A stretch of 40,202 nt of DNA from Baaleninema simplex PCC 7105 (GTDB taxonomy: Bacteria; Cyanobacteriota; Cyanobacteriia; Cyanobacteriales; Geitlerinemataceae): contig NZ_KB235958.1 in assembly GCF_000332355.1 (NCBI RefSeq), forward strand, positions 982,873 to 1,023,074, read 5' to 3'. Within the stretch, counting starts at the first letter, position 1; the number at the start of each line of letters is the position of its first letter. The notes under the pieces are model-generated. The model saw nothing but the letters and a program-made list of their open reading frames with translations, made no database searches and was not told where the DNA came from. The translations under genes were made by a program, and so were the position numbers. Positions 26,427-35,808 of this stretch are shown one piece after another.

Positions 26427-26837
26427 TTATAAATCCTCTGTATCTAGAGGATACATAACGATTGTAAGATTTATTGGGAAAATAGTGAGACGTTCGATCA
26501 GATCTGAGCTTAGAAAAATCGAACCTGAAATGTCATCTTCTTCGGCGAAGAAGCTGCAATAAATTTCAATTTCACAATCTGAAATAATTTTTTGAAATTT
26601 ACTAGAATTGGATTCTATGACTGAAATTAGTTGTTCAACATAAACTTCTAAGCAAGAAGCATCTTCTGATTTTCCATCTAAAGACCAAGATGATACTTCT
26701 CTTCGCTTCCCATTTGGATAACGCTTGCTAAAGAGACTACCTTTTTCATGAAATCTGTCAGGAATAATTCCTAATGTGTCAGTTATTTGTTGAGGACTCA
26801 ATTTTTTGCTGGTCATATGGAGACTTGCTTTATACAT
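26427..26837 (-). CDS. Probable Rhs immunity protein (DUF4279-like)
   Basis: A 136-aa soluble protein placed directly after the Rhs gene (49 bp gap) and before the orphan core, the standard position for a cognate immunity gene. Its sequence MTSKKLSPQQITDTLGIIPD, followed by YPNGKRREVSSWSLDGK, resembles DUF4279 proteins, which occur in polymorphic-toxin immunity loci. The gene is clearly more AT-rich than the Rhs core, consistent with a tip/immunity module acquired as a unit. Start at 26837 (MYKASLHMTSKK) or the second Met at 26816. No direct evidence of toxin binding; inference from position and family. Confidence 0.75.
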   Translation of the reverse strand: MYKASLHMTSKKLSPQQITDTLGIIPDRFHEKGSLFSKRYPNGKRREVSSWSLDGKSEDASCLEVYVEQLISVIESNSSKFQKIISDCEIEIYCSFFAEEDDISGSIFLSSDLIERLTIFPINLTIVMYPLDTEDL

Positions 26838-26886
26838 TTTAGTGATGTCTACTTATTTGTTTTGTAATCTTCTAGAGGGTTTGTTT

Positions 26887-29800
26887 TCATTCTGGATAAT
26901 CTACGTGATCGCCAAGATTGCCAATAGGATCTCCAGAAAAAATGCCTTTCTCTAATTGAATAAAAACATCTCCTGTTTTAACATCCACACCAACATCTGG
27001 ATTGTTTTTCTTTCCATATGCTCGAACGATACCCGCTTCTTTAACTGCGTGAATTGCATCCTTAATTTCTTTGTTAGAAAGACCAGTTCGATTGGCAATA
27101 TTACCGACTTTGGTAGTAAGACTCTTCGGATCGGGGTGTACGTTTTCATAAGCAGCATTAAATACATACTGAACTAAGTCATATATATCACTATTTGGAA
27201 AAGTTTCTCGATACTCATGCTCTGGCTCAACCCCTTCCCCAAACCCTCCAGTCCGACGACCGAAATCGAGAATGCGATCGAGAATCCCGTCATTATTGGG
27301 GAATGTTTCCTGCTCGTCAGGAATAGAACCTTCTCCGGGGAACGGGAACGGAACTGGAGGGGGTGGGTCGTCAGTAGTGGTCAAGCGATGAATTTGATGG
27401 CTTGCATTACCGGCACTTACAAGAATGCCCATAACCGCAACGGTAGCCAGTTGTGCATTTATCGAAGTAGCGGAAAGCCCACTCGGATCGACAAAGTTAA
27501 CCGGGTTCGCATTCCCGTACAGATACTTATGCAGGGTAATCGGCTCGCCAATCCGTCCCTCATAAGTATCCCGCCGCGTAAACCGCCCCACCCCAGCATC
27601 ATAGAACCGCTGACGCAGATAATACTGCTCTAACTCCCCGTCAAACTGCTCCCCAGCAAACAGGTAGTCGTTCTCAACCTCACCCGTCGAATCCAACAAC
27701 TCCCCGAACGCATCGTAGGTGTAAGTGGCGACGACTTCCCCATTCAAATCCGTCAGCCTTCGTGTACTCCCCAACCCATCGACGAGATAGACCGAAACCT
27801 CCCCATCTCGTTCGACGGAAATCAAATCCAGACCGTGGACGTAGCGAACCTTGAGATTCTCGTCCTCGTACTCTTCCAACACCTGCGCGTAAGGACGATT
27901 ACTATCCACCAAATAGGTTGTTTTCGTTCCGTTCACCGTCGAACTGACGCGGATGTTCTCGTCGTCGTACTCGTAAACCACCGTATCGCCGTCAGCGGTG
28001 TTGACGTTCACTAAACGGTTGCGATCGTCCCAGGTGTAGGTCGTTTCTTTCCCGTTCGTCGTCTGGGAAGTGAGGTTTCCGTTGTCGTCGTACTCGTAAG
28101 TCGTTAAGACTCCGTTGGCTGTCGATTCCAACAAACGGTCATTGTCGTCATAAACGTAAGTCGTTTCTCCCTCAACCGAATCGACTCGTTTCAGACGGTT
28201 CCCCACATCGTCGTATTCATAAGAAACCGTCCGTCCGTCAAAGCGTTCCTGCGTCAAGCGACCCAAATCGTCGTACTCGTATTCGACGGTTCGAGTATCG
28301 TTTTCCGTTACCGAGATACGATTTCCCGCATCGTCCAACTCGTAATCGTAACTGGCGACGACTTCACCGTTGCGCGTCTGTTCCAACCCCTCCAGACGGT
28401 TCGACTCGTCGTACTGGCGAGTTTCCACTACCCCATTCGGTAACACCGTCTCCACGAGGTTGTTGACTGCATCGTACTGATACGTCGTCGTTCCCTGAGA
28501 CGAATCGCTGACGGTTTCCAAACGATTTCGTTCGTCAAACCTGTAATCCGTCACCCCACCCGGCGTTTCGACCTGCGTGCGATTTCCCGCAATGTCGTAC
28601 TCGTACTCAATACTGAAGCCGTCCGCAGTATAAACCCCATCTGGGTCGGTGCGTCCGACGAGGCGGTTATTGTGGTCGTAGGCGAAACTCGTCGTCCCGC
28701 GACTGTCCGTCACCGTTTCCTGCAATCCCGTCGGCGTGTAGGTGTAGCTGACATCGGGGTCGTTAGGAAGGTCGATGTCAGTCAACCAGTTCCGAGGATT
28801 GTAGCTGTAGCTGGTCGTCTCCCGGTTGAAGTCCGTGTAGGACAGTAAATTCCCGTTTTTATCGTAAGTCGAAGTGGAGGTCTGACCTTCAGGAAGTTCG
28901 ACGCCAGTCCGCCGTCCCACTAAATCGTACTTGAAGGTCGTGCGGTGGTCGTTGGCATCCTCCTGCCAAATTTGACGACCGAGTTCGTCGTAACCGTATT
29001 CCGTGCGAATCTCGCGACCCTCGAGGAACCCGACGACATCGGTGAGACGACCCAACTTGTCGTATTCGTATTCGGTGCGTCGATCTAAAGGATCGATGGA
29101 GGCGACGCGGCGACCGAGTTTATCGTACTCCGTTTCTGTAGAAGTCTCGTCGGCGTAAATCGTTTCCACGAGACGACCCAAATCGTCGTAGCGGTAGGTG
29201 GTAGTGCGGTTCAGCGCGTCGGTGACCGTTTCCTGGCGTCCGGCTTGGTCGTAAGTGACGGTTTCGCGGGGGTTGTCGTCGAGGGTATCGGGAGTTTTAT
29301 CGGGATAAATCGTTTCGATGCGGCGACCGAGAGCATCGTAACGGTATTCGGTACGATTTCCCCGTTCGTCGATATTGGCTTTGACTTCTCCCGTGGCGTA
29401 GTATTCGGTGGTGGTGCGGGGATAGCGGCTGTCGTCGAGATAGCTTGGCGTCTCGTCGGGATAGACCACCTGCGTCCAATCGACATCGGCGACGGTGGTT
29501 CCCGTCAGTCCCAACGCCTCGAAGAAGGGGGTCAAACCGTTGTCGTCGGCGTTCGGCGCGATGGTTTCGATGAGTTGTCCGACGGCGTTGTAGCGGAAGT
29601 GAGTAACTCGTCCGGCTTCGTCGATGGAGGCGCGACGGCGACCGCCTTTGTCGTAGAGGGTGATGCTGCGGGGGTTATCCTCGAGGGTATCGGGGGTGTC
29701 GTCGGGATAAATGGTTTCGACGAGTTGGTTTTTGGCGTCGTAGACTGAATGTGTGGTGGTGCCTCGGGGGTCGGTGACGGCGATTTGATTGCCGTTATCG

Positions 29801-31887
29801 TCGTATTGGTAGTCCGTGCGCTGGTCTTCGGCATCGAGATGGTAGTCGAGACGACCTTCTGCATCGTAATGCCATTCTGTAACGACCGCTTCGACGCCGT
29901 CGGGTGTGGTGACGGTTTGGGTTTCTTCCGTTCTCAACCCGCTGGGATTATAGCGGTAAACGGTTTCTCCGTCGAGGGCGTCGGTGACTTGACGGACGTT
30001 GCCTTTAGGGTCGTACTCGAACTCGGTGGGATTACCGTCCGCATCGGTTAGGAACCGTAGCTGTCCGCGATTGTCGTACTCGAATTGGGTGACGTTTCCT
30101 TCGGCGTCTTTCGTCGAGCGCAAATTACCGCGATCGTCGTAGTCATACGTCGTCGTGTTTCCGGCGGGGTCGGTTTCCGTCAGCAGGCGGTTGTTGTCGT
30201 CGTAAGTGGAACGAGTGACGCGATCGAGGCTGTCAGTTTCTGTTAACTTATTACCATTGGAATCATAAGTCCAAGTCGTCGTTCGCCGCTGTTCGACCCC
30301 ATCTTCAACGGTGACGAGAGTTTCAGTTAAGACGTTATTATCCTCGTCGTAAGTCCGCTCGGTTTTCTTGCCTAGAGCATCGATTTCCGTGACGACGTTG
30401 CCGCGATCGTCGTAAACGTAAGTGGTGGGATTGCCAAAAACATCCTCGACCGTTTGCAGCGAATTCTCGGGGTCGTAATCGATTTCAACCGCTTCCCCAT
30501 TCACATCCAACGTCCGTTTCAACCGACCCTTCTCGTCGTACTCCGTCCGCACCGCCGGACGTCCCAAGGGGTCGATTATCTCGTCGAGATAGTGAGGACG
30601 CTCGTCCACACCGTAGCCGAACTGCGTCGTAATCTCCTCGCGGTCCGTCACCGCGACCAAATCTCCCGCCGCGTCGTACTCGTAACTCACCACTTCCCCG
30701 TCGGGGTCGGTAATTTCGGTGATGCGACCTTTTGCATCTCGCGCGAACGTCACCGCCACTCCCGTATCGCTGAAGATACCGTCGTCGGTAAACGTCAACT
30801 CGTTTCCGTTGAGGTCTGTCGCCGCGACCAAATCTCCCGTCGCTCCGTCGATTTCGTATTCGATGCCGTCCTTCGTCGTCAGGATGTAAGAGCCGCCAAA
30901 AACCGGATCGGCGGGATTGTACGGTCGTCCCGTCCCGAGTTGAACGTACTGTCCGTTGCTGTACGCCAACGTCGAATTCGCCGATCGCCAAGCTCCACCG
31001 TTCTTCGGACGCAAACTCGCAAAGACCCCGTCGTCGGCCACAAATTCCGGTTGATACAAGCCAGCATTGGCACCGGGAGCTTGCAGGAAACGAGAAATCG
31101 GGTCGAGTCGAGGCTCGAAGGTAAACCCAACTCGTTTACCTCCCGGAACCGTCACGTACACCCGGTCTCCATCTTTGAATCCCGGCAACTGTCCCAACAA
31201 CTCCTGTTCCGGCGTCGGCTTCGGCAAACTCGTCCGCAAGTCGGTGTCGCGGAATTCTAAACGCCAACCGTAACCTAACTCGTCCGACCAGTTCGAGGTC
31301 AACGAATCGTAAGTCCGGGTCACCGAAATCGGAATCCCCGAAACGGGAATCTCCATGTCCGTAAACGAGAGTTGGAAATTGCCCAACTTCAACTCCCCGG
31401 CTACGTCGACGATTTCCTCGACGCTCGAGAGGTTCCCCGCTGTATCGGCGGCGGTCAAGCGCAGGCGATAGCTGTCGTTGAGCAATGTGGTCGGGTCGAA
31501 CTCTCCCAAGGTCGAATTCGCCTCGATATCGGTATCTTCGACGCGCAGGAACTCCACGAACTCGCCCCCGGCCGCAGGAGCCACTTCTAAACTGTAATAA
31601 TCCAGCGTGCCGTCGGGGTCGTGTGCGGTTCCCAGAACGTCGGTGAAGTGGGTAATCGGGGTTTCCCACACCGTCGGATCGAGGGACACCACCGGCGGAT
31701 TCGTATCGCTGGGGTCGAAGACTTCGACTGACAGCGTGGCTTCGCCTCGATTTCCTGCCTTGTCCGTGGCGATGGCTTTCAAATCGAGGGTTCCGAGTTC
31801 CTCAGCACTCAAACGAGCGAAGCCGTTGGCATCGAGCAGCACGGCGCGATCGCCTCGCCTCTCATCCTCGATACGGAGCGACATCAC
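26887..31887 (-). CDS. Rhs/YD-repeat polymorphic toxin, 5'-truncated
   Basis: A 1666-aa frame starting at GTG 31887 (ATG at 31884 is the next codon). It lacks a signal peptide or secretion domain: it opens inside an Ig-like repeat (LDLKAIATDKAGNRGEATLS), and an in-frame TAG lies four codons upstream, so the true 5' end appears deleted. Residues about 170-250 are DUF6531-like (FQLSFTDMEIPVSGIPISVT); about 380-1390 are YD repeats that form the toxin-enclosing cocoon; about 1395-1470 are the Rhs-associated core ending NPVNFVDPSGLS. The last 194 residues (1473-1666) are a unique, AT-richer tip with KVGNIANRTGLSNKEIKDAI and NNPDVGVDVKTGDVFIQLEK, probably the toxic domain. The tip resembles, from memory only, small polymorphic-toxin C-termini. 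A DUF4279-like gene follows. Confidence 0.88.
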   Translation of the reverse strand: MMSLRIEDERRGDRAVLLDANGFARLSAEELGTLDLKAIATDKAGNRGEATLSVEVFDPSDTNPPVVSLDPTVWETPITHFTDVLGTAHDPDGTLDYYSLEVAPAAGGEFVEFLRVEDTDIEANSTLGEFDPTTLLNDSYRLRLTAADTAGNLSSVEEIVDVAGELKLGNFQLSFTDMEIPVSGIPISVTRTYDSLTSNWSDELGYGWRLEFRDTDLRTSLPKPTPEQELLGQLPGFKDGDRVYVTVPGGKRVGFTFEPRLDPISRFLQAPGANAGLYQPEFVADDGVFASLRPKNGGAWRSANSTLAYSNGQYVQLGTGRPYNPADPVFGGSYILTTKDGIEYEIDGATGDLVAATDLNGNELTFTDDGIFSDTGVAVTFARDAKGRITEITDPDGEVVSYEYDAAGDLVAVTDREEITTQFGYGVDERPHYLDEIIDPLGRPAVRTEYDEKGRLKRTLDVNGEAVEIDYDPENSLQTVEDVFGNPTTYVYDDRGNVVTEIDALGKKTERTYDEDNNVLTETLVTVEDGVEQRRTTTWTYDSNGNKLTETDSLDRVTRSTYDDNNRLLTETDPAGNTTTYDYDDRGNLRSTKDAEGNVTQFEYDNRGQLRFLTDADGNPTEFEYDPKGNVRQVTDALDGETVYRYNPSGLRTEETQTVTTPDGVEAVVTEWHYDAEGRLDYHLDAEDQRTDYQYDDNGNQIAVTDPRGTTTHSVYDAKNQLVETIYPDDTPDTLEDNPRSITLYDKGGRRRASIDEAGRVTHFRYNAVGQLIETIAPNADDNGLTPFFEALGLTGTTVADVDWTQVVYPDETPSYLDDSRYPRTTTEYYATGEVKANIDERGNRTEYRYDALGRRIETIYPDKTPDTLDDNPRETVTYDQAGRQETVTDALNRTTTYRYDDLGRLVETIYADETSTETEYDKLGRRVASIDPLDRRTEYEYDKLGRLTDVVGFLEGREIRTEYGYDELGRQIWQEDANDHRTTFKYDLVGRRTGVELPEGQTSTSTYDKNGNLLSYTDFNRETTSYSYNPRNWLTDIDLPNDPDVSYTYTPTGLQETVTDSRGTTSFAYDHNNRLVGRTDPDGVYTADGFSIEYEYDIAGNRTQVETPGGVTDYRFDERNRLETVSDSSQGTTTYQYDAVNNLVETVLPNGVVETRQYDESNRLEGLEQTRNGEVVASYDYELDDAGNRISVTENDTRTVEYEYDDLGRLTQERFDGRTVSYEYDDVGNRLKRVDSVEGETTYVYDDNDRLLESTANGVLTTYEYDDNGNLTSQTTNGKETTYTWDDRNRLVNVNTADGDTVVYEYDDENIRVSSTVNGTKTTYLVDSNRPYAQVLEEYEDENLKVRYVHGLDLISVERDGEVSVYLVDGLGSTRRLTDLNGEVVATYTYDAFGELLDSTGEVENDYLFAGEQFDGELEQYYLRQRFYDAGVGRFTRRDTYEGRIGEPITLHKYLYGNANPVNFVDPSGLSATSINAQLATVAVMGILVSAGNASHQIHRLTTTDDPPPPVPFPFPGEGSIPDEQETFPNNDGILDRILDFGRRTGGFGEGVEPEHEYRETFPNSDIYDLVQYVFNAAYENVHPDPKSLTTKVGNIANRTGLSNKEIKDAIHAVKEAGIVRAYGKKNNPDVGVDVKTGDVFIQLEKGIFSGDPIGNLGDHVDYPE

Positions 31888-32050
31888 GATCGGTCTCTAT
31901 CTTCGCCTCGACGATGGTAAGATTTGGGCTGAGACGGACAATACCGATCTCTGCGCCTCGCCGCCAAGATTCCCCAGGAAGACATCGTTCTGGGCTTTCA
32001 CCATCGCCGCAAGCGTCCTTTTGTCGCCGTTCGATATTTCGGGCGGATCT
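31880..32050 (+). pseudogene. XisI-like fragment, frameshifted
   Basis: On the plus strand from about 31880 one frame reads ITIGLYLRLDDGKIWAETDN and, after a frame change near 31965, another reads KIPQEDIVLGFHHRRKRPFV then AVRYFG. Joined, this matches the pattern of XisI-like proteins (DGKIW ... IP..DIVLGFH). XisI works with XisH in excision of the fdxN element in heterocyst-forming cyanobacteria, and XisH/XisI pairs are widespread in others. The N-terminal half and xisH are missing. The fragment starts exactly where the Rhs coding sequence breaks off on the opposite strand, so this is a recombination junction. The rest of 32050-32362 has no gene. Confidence 0.6.
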
Positions 32051-32362
32051 CTGTTTCTCAAATATTAAGTTGGTGGCGATCGAGTTGAGGTGTTTGCCCT
32101 CGCTCTCGGGTACGAACCGGTTCGTGGGGACGTTGAAGGGGGTTTCGTGTAGGAGAAAAAATGTAAGATGATTCTAAATGCGATCGTCCATCCGATTCGA
32201 TCTTCCCATCGTGTGAATCCCTTGTGTCACATTGGATCGTTAATGGTAATGGAATAGAGAGAATGGGCGATCGAAATCCAGACTAAATCCGATCGGATAC
32301 TTTTTAGCAGATTTTGAATTGCGGTATCATACAAATATTACTTTAATCGAAAAATAAAATCA

Positions 32363-33649
32363 ATGGACGTTAAAGAATTTTTAAAGCATTGGGAAGCTGG
32401 AGAAATAGATTTTACTGGTATCTATATGAGAGAGGTAAGCCTAAACAAAGAAGCAATTCAATTGGATTTTTTGCGATCTCCTCTATATTGGAAAACTAGT
32501 ATTATTTTCAAAAATGCAAAACTTTTGGGAGTTGATTTTAGTAGATTAGACTTATCTAATGCAAACTTTCAAAATGCAAATTTAAAAGGTTCTATTCTTA
32601 CACCGTGTCGGTTGGAAGACGCTAACTTCAAGAATTGTGATTTAAGCCAAGTTGATTTAGTTGGTGCAAATCTGCGTAATGCTAATCTAAGTTGGGCAAA
32701 TCTTGAAGGTGCAAATCTTGAAGGTGCAAATCTTGAAGGTGCAAATTTCTATAAAGCCAATCTTACAGACACAAATTTGAGAGATGTAAATTTACAAACA
32801 ACCCTAAACTTACATACTGCTACGTTAGATCGAACTATCTTTGGTATTCTACGTTACCCTTATAGACCAATGGCTTTCTATGAAAGATTGAGTATTTTAT
32901 CTAGCTTTAATCAAAAGTCAAGTTTTGAAAGAAATCAATTTTTAAAAGAATATAAAGATGGAAGAAGAGATTTTAGTAGACAAAATCTAATTCAAATTGA
33001 TTTAAGTTATGTAAATTTGGAAGGAGTGATTTTACGAGATGTAAATCTTCATCAAGCTAATTTTCAAGGCAGTAACTTTAAAAATTGCAATTTCTATGGA
33101 GCATTACTAACTGAATCAAATTTACAGAATTGCGATCTACAAGAAGCTAATTTACATAATACTTATCTATCTGGATCTAATTTACAGGGTTCTCAACTCA
33201 GGGAAGCTAACTTAGAACTTGCATTACTAGAAGTGGTCGATCTATCTACAGCAGATTTATTCGGGGCAAATCTCAATTTTGCTTCTTTGGTTGGTTCAAA
33301 CCTAACTGAAACCAATTTACGAAGTGTAATGTTAACAAATGCTGATCTGACAGGAGCCGATTTAATTCGTGCGAATCTAGTATTGGCCAACTTAACTGGA
33401 GCAAATTTAACTGAAGCCAATTTATCTTATGCTAACTTATCGAGATCGAGGCTCAATCGAGCTAACTTATTTAAAGCTGATTTAACATCGACAAATTTTG
33501 AATTTGCTGACTTCATTGAAACCGATCTTAGAGAAACAAAAGGATTTTTGGAATCAATCGATTTTGCTCTTTGTCGTGATGCCAAGTGTTGGAAAACAAT
33601 TTTCCCTGATGGAGAAATTGAGTTAAATCCAGATCGTCTGAGAGGGTAA
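32363..33649 (+). CDS. Pentapeptide-repeat protein
   Basis: A 428-aa protein with two blocks of A(N/D)LxX pentapeptides (about 55-150 and 205-395; for example LSNANFQNANLKGS and LTGADLIRANLVLANLTGAN), which fold into right-handed quadrilateral beta-helices. The N-terminal MDVKEFLKHWEAGEIDFTGI is a non-repeat cap also seen in the truncated gene at 39970. Between blocks lies a linker with ILRYPYRPMAFYERLSILSS. The gene is AT-rich with few HIP1 sites, unlike the housekeeping genes here, suggesting transfer. Function unknown; such proteins in toxin islands are sometimes targets or protectors of gyrase, but nothing here shows that. Confidence 0.9.
   Translation: MDVKEFLKHWEAGEIDFTGIYMREVSLNKEAIQLDFLRSPLYWKTSIIFKNAKLLGVDFSRLDLSNANFQNANLKGSILTPCRLEDANFKNCDLSQVDLVGANLRNANLSWANLEGANLEGANLEGANFYKANLTDTNLRDVNLQTTLNLHTATLDRTIFGILRYPYRPMAFYERLSILSSFNQKSSFERNQFLKEYKDGRRDFSRQNLIQIDLSYVNLEGVILRDVNLHQANFQGSNFKNCNFYGALLTESNLQNCDLQEANLHNTYLSGSNLQGSQLREANLELALLEVVDLSTADLFGANLNFASLVGSNLTETNLRSVMLTNADLTGADLIRANLVLANLTGANLTEANLSYANLSRSRLNRANLFKADLTSTNFEFADFIETDLRETKGFLESIDFALCRDAKCWKTIFPDGEIELNPDRLRG
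32699..32743 (+). repeat. Three perfect 15-bp tandem repeats inside the pentapeptide gene
   Basis: AATCTTGAAGGTGCA is repeated three times without change (32699-32713, 32714-32728, 32729-32743), encoding successive NLEGA pentapeptides. Sequence identity at the DNA level implies recent slippage expansion, a plausible site of length variation between strains. Confidence 0.9.
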
Positions 33650-33951
33650 TAGAGTCTCGCCGATTTAAGCTGCGATCGCTGACCCCTTCGGTATCAGAGT
33701 AGTGCTGCACTCTAATGATGCTGCTCAGTCAAAATCCTTCCATGGAAAAGATTTAAGAACAGGGTAAGCTCATCTAATTTTGTAGCCAATTTACTTGACA
33801 AACAAAACAAAATGGCTATTCGGAGTTTAGGGTGACAGAAAAACTAACTTCACGAGATTTCAAAGGTTTTGGCTCTCGAATTCTCGATTTTTTGTGTTAT
33901 TTTATACATTTCTAACCACAAACTCCGAAGACCCAACAACAAAATGGGTAG

Positions 33952-34183
33952 TCATGCACAGTGATGATGGCGAGCGCGGATTGAAGCATTATAATGATGG
34001 ACGAAGTCCCAAATCGCGCCCACGTGATTTTCTAACTTTTTAGAAAAAGATAAAGTTTTACGAACGAGTCGAGACACACGCTGACGAAGAGTATTGTTGA
34101 ATCTTTCAATATAACGGGTTTTTCCCGAATCCTTTTCAACAGCTTTATGTCGTTTGCCAGGGCAAGCGTATCTAAATGTGTAT
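33952..34183 (-). pseudogene. IS1-family transposase C-terminal remnant
   Basis: The reverse strand reads RYACPGKRHKAVEKDSGKTR, YIERFNNTLRQRVSRLVRKT and LSFSKKLENHVGAIWDFVHH before its stop at 33952, the hallmark C-terminus of IS1-type transposases. An in-frame TAA lies just upstream (about 34184), and no N-terminal zinc finger or first frame is seen. So only about 75 codons remain. The inverted pair CGGAGTTT (33821-33828) / AAACTCCG (33920-33927) lies just downstream. The other parts of 33650-34471 contain no supported gene. Confidence 0.85.
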
Positions 34184-34313
34184 TAAAATTTACAGATTTT
34201 TGGTCATAGATGTGTGTTGAATCCTGACCGGACGTAAAACTTGCTTTCCAGTGCGATCGCCGCCTTCACGTTTGCCCAAAATACATGGATTTTTGTAAAG
34301 ACAAGGAGCTGCT

Positions 34314-34415
34314 CATCTTAACAATTTAGGCTCTCAGGGGAGCCTAAAAATAGGTCAATCCTTTGCCAGACAAGCAACTCATGATATAGCCTGCTTGTCA
34401 ACCTTTGTTAAGATG
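34314..34415. repeat. 102-bp segment with inverted terminal repeats
   Basis: CATCTTAACA (34314-34323) is the exact reverse complement of TGTTAAGATG (34406-34415), with two more matches outside. Inside is a hairpin TAGGCTC / GAGCCTA (34327-34333 with 34340-34346). It lies between the IS1 remnant and the IS630 transposase; it could be a small non-autonomous element or an insertion-sequence end. Confidence 0.5.
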
Positions 34416-34471
34416 CGCTGACCCTACAAAAGAGGGTTATACCAAATCCTGTTCCCAAACCTGCTAAACTT

Positions 34472-35549
34472 TTAAGCCGCAAATTCCAGCCAATGATAGT
34501 TCGTTAAATCCCGAATCTCTTCTTGCATCTGTTCTTGAAGGACACAGCACCTTTTCCCCAACACTTCTTCAAGTTCCTCAATAGTTTCAAAATAAGTGTT
34601 AACTAAGGGTTCATCGACTAACTTCCACAAGCGTTCGGCCGGTTGTAACTCGGGCGAGTATGGAGGTAAATATTCAATTTCCATTCCTGAAGGCACTTCC
34701 ACTTTCGGACTGGTATGCCATCCCGCTCGATCTTCTACTAACAAAATAATTTTCTCTGCGGCAGCACCCACATCTTTGGCAAAGGTTTGAAAGACTAAAT
34801 TCAACCATTGAACATTCACTCGTGGGATTAAATACCAATGAGTTTCTCCCGTCTTTGGGTTCACAAATCCATAGACGTATACCCATTCGTATCGATGCTC
34901 CACTATCGCATCTGGTCTTTGTCCCGTTAAAGCCCAGACTTTGGCGAGAATGGGTTTCAATCCCACCCGATGTTCGTCGAAAAACCAAAGCTGGACTTCG
35001 GTGTTGGGATGCTTTTCTTGTAGCTTTCTCACCTTAATAGGTAAGTTTTTCTTGAATTCTTCCTGTTCTTCTTTATTTCCTTTTTTGTGCTTTGGTCTCG
35101 GCCTCTGCCAAGAGTAGCCGCACTTTTTTAAATAGTCCCATCCCCTTTGCTTCCAAACTTTTTCTCGTCCGGCTTCTTTTTCGATCCACCGGGCAACTTT
35201 GGGTCCAGTCCACTGTCCTCCATCCTCCGGTTTCTCCTTTAACGCTTCTTGAAGTTTTTGCAATTGTTCTTCTTTCAGTAATGGGGTTCGACCTCCCGCA
35301 TAAGACCGATTTTTATTTCGCTGATTTCTGATCGATTTTTCTCCTTGTTCGTTATAGTTTTTGACGACTTCTCGGGCATAGCCATAACTGATTCCCACTG
35401 CGACGGCACTATTTTTAATCGTCCATCCTGACGCGACTTTCCATGTCGGAATGCCATCTCTTTGTCTCTACCGGGTCGCGGCTCTTTCTATATCTGTTTT
35501 TAAGTTCTTCTACTGGCAAATGGGGAACTATCGTTGCTGTTCTCGGCAT
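34472..35549 (-). pseudogene. IS630-family transposase, frameshifted
   Basis: From ATG 35549 the frame reads MPRTATIVPHLPVEELKNRY and RKSRDPVETKRWH, then loses phase near 35448. Another frame continues WKVASGWTIKNSAVAVGISY and stays open to the stop at 34472. A one-base deletion explains both. The main part (308 codons from 35398) has the IS630/Tc1-type DDE site: WFFDEHRVGL, LLVEDRAGWHTS and YLPPYSPELQPAERLW, the last with the catalytic Glu. The intact protein would be about 358 residues. No terminal inverted repeats were confidently recognised. The frameshift may be decay or, as in some insertion sequences, a control point; no slippery motif was seen. Confidence 0.88.
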
Positions 35550-35594
35550 CACTTTTTAAGTCTGAAGTTTTAACTATTATAGCGTGGCTTTGAC

Positions 35595-35625
35595 AACTGG
35601 ATTCCGTATAATACGGAATCCAGTT
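35595..35625. repeat. 31-bp near-perfect palindrome
   Basis: AACTGGATTCCGTAT (35595-35609), one base, then its exact reverse complement (35611-35625). The word GATTCCGTATTA recurs once at about 35720. It lies just beyond the IS630 transposase start, in a gene-free stretch (35550-35808), and may mark an insertion-sequence boundary or a transposition footprint. Confidence 0.7.
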
Positions 35626-35808
35626 TTGAAAAACCTGTTTTGCGGCCCCCGTCGTAAATTCCCTGTACGCCAGGACTTAAATCGATTTTGGGCAATCGCG
35701 TTAAAAGGAGCTATGGTGTGCAGATTCCGTATTACTCCTCATCGCTACCCTTTTTCTAACAGGATCTTTCCCCGGTTTGACAAAAGAGGGCTAAACTGTT
35801 GTTTCTTA

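Noticed and set aside
30454-31260. 268-codon plus-strand frame opposite Rhs
   Set aside because: Antisense shadow of regular YD-repeat codons; long open frames opposite Rhs repeats are expected by composition.
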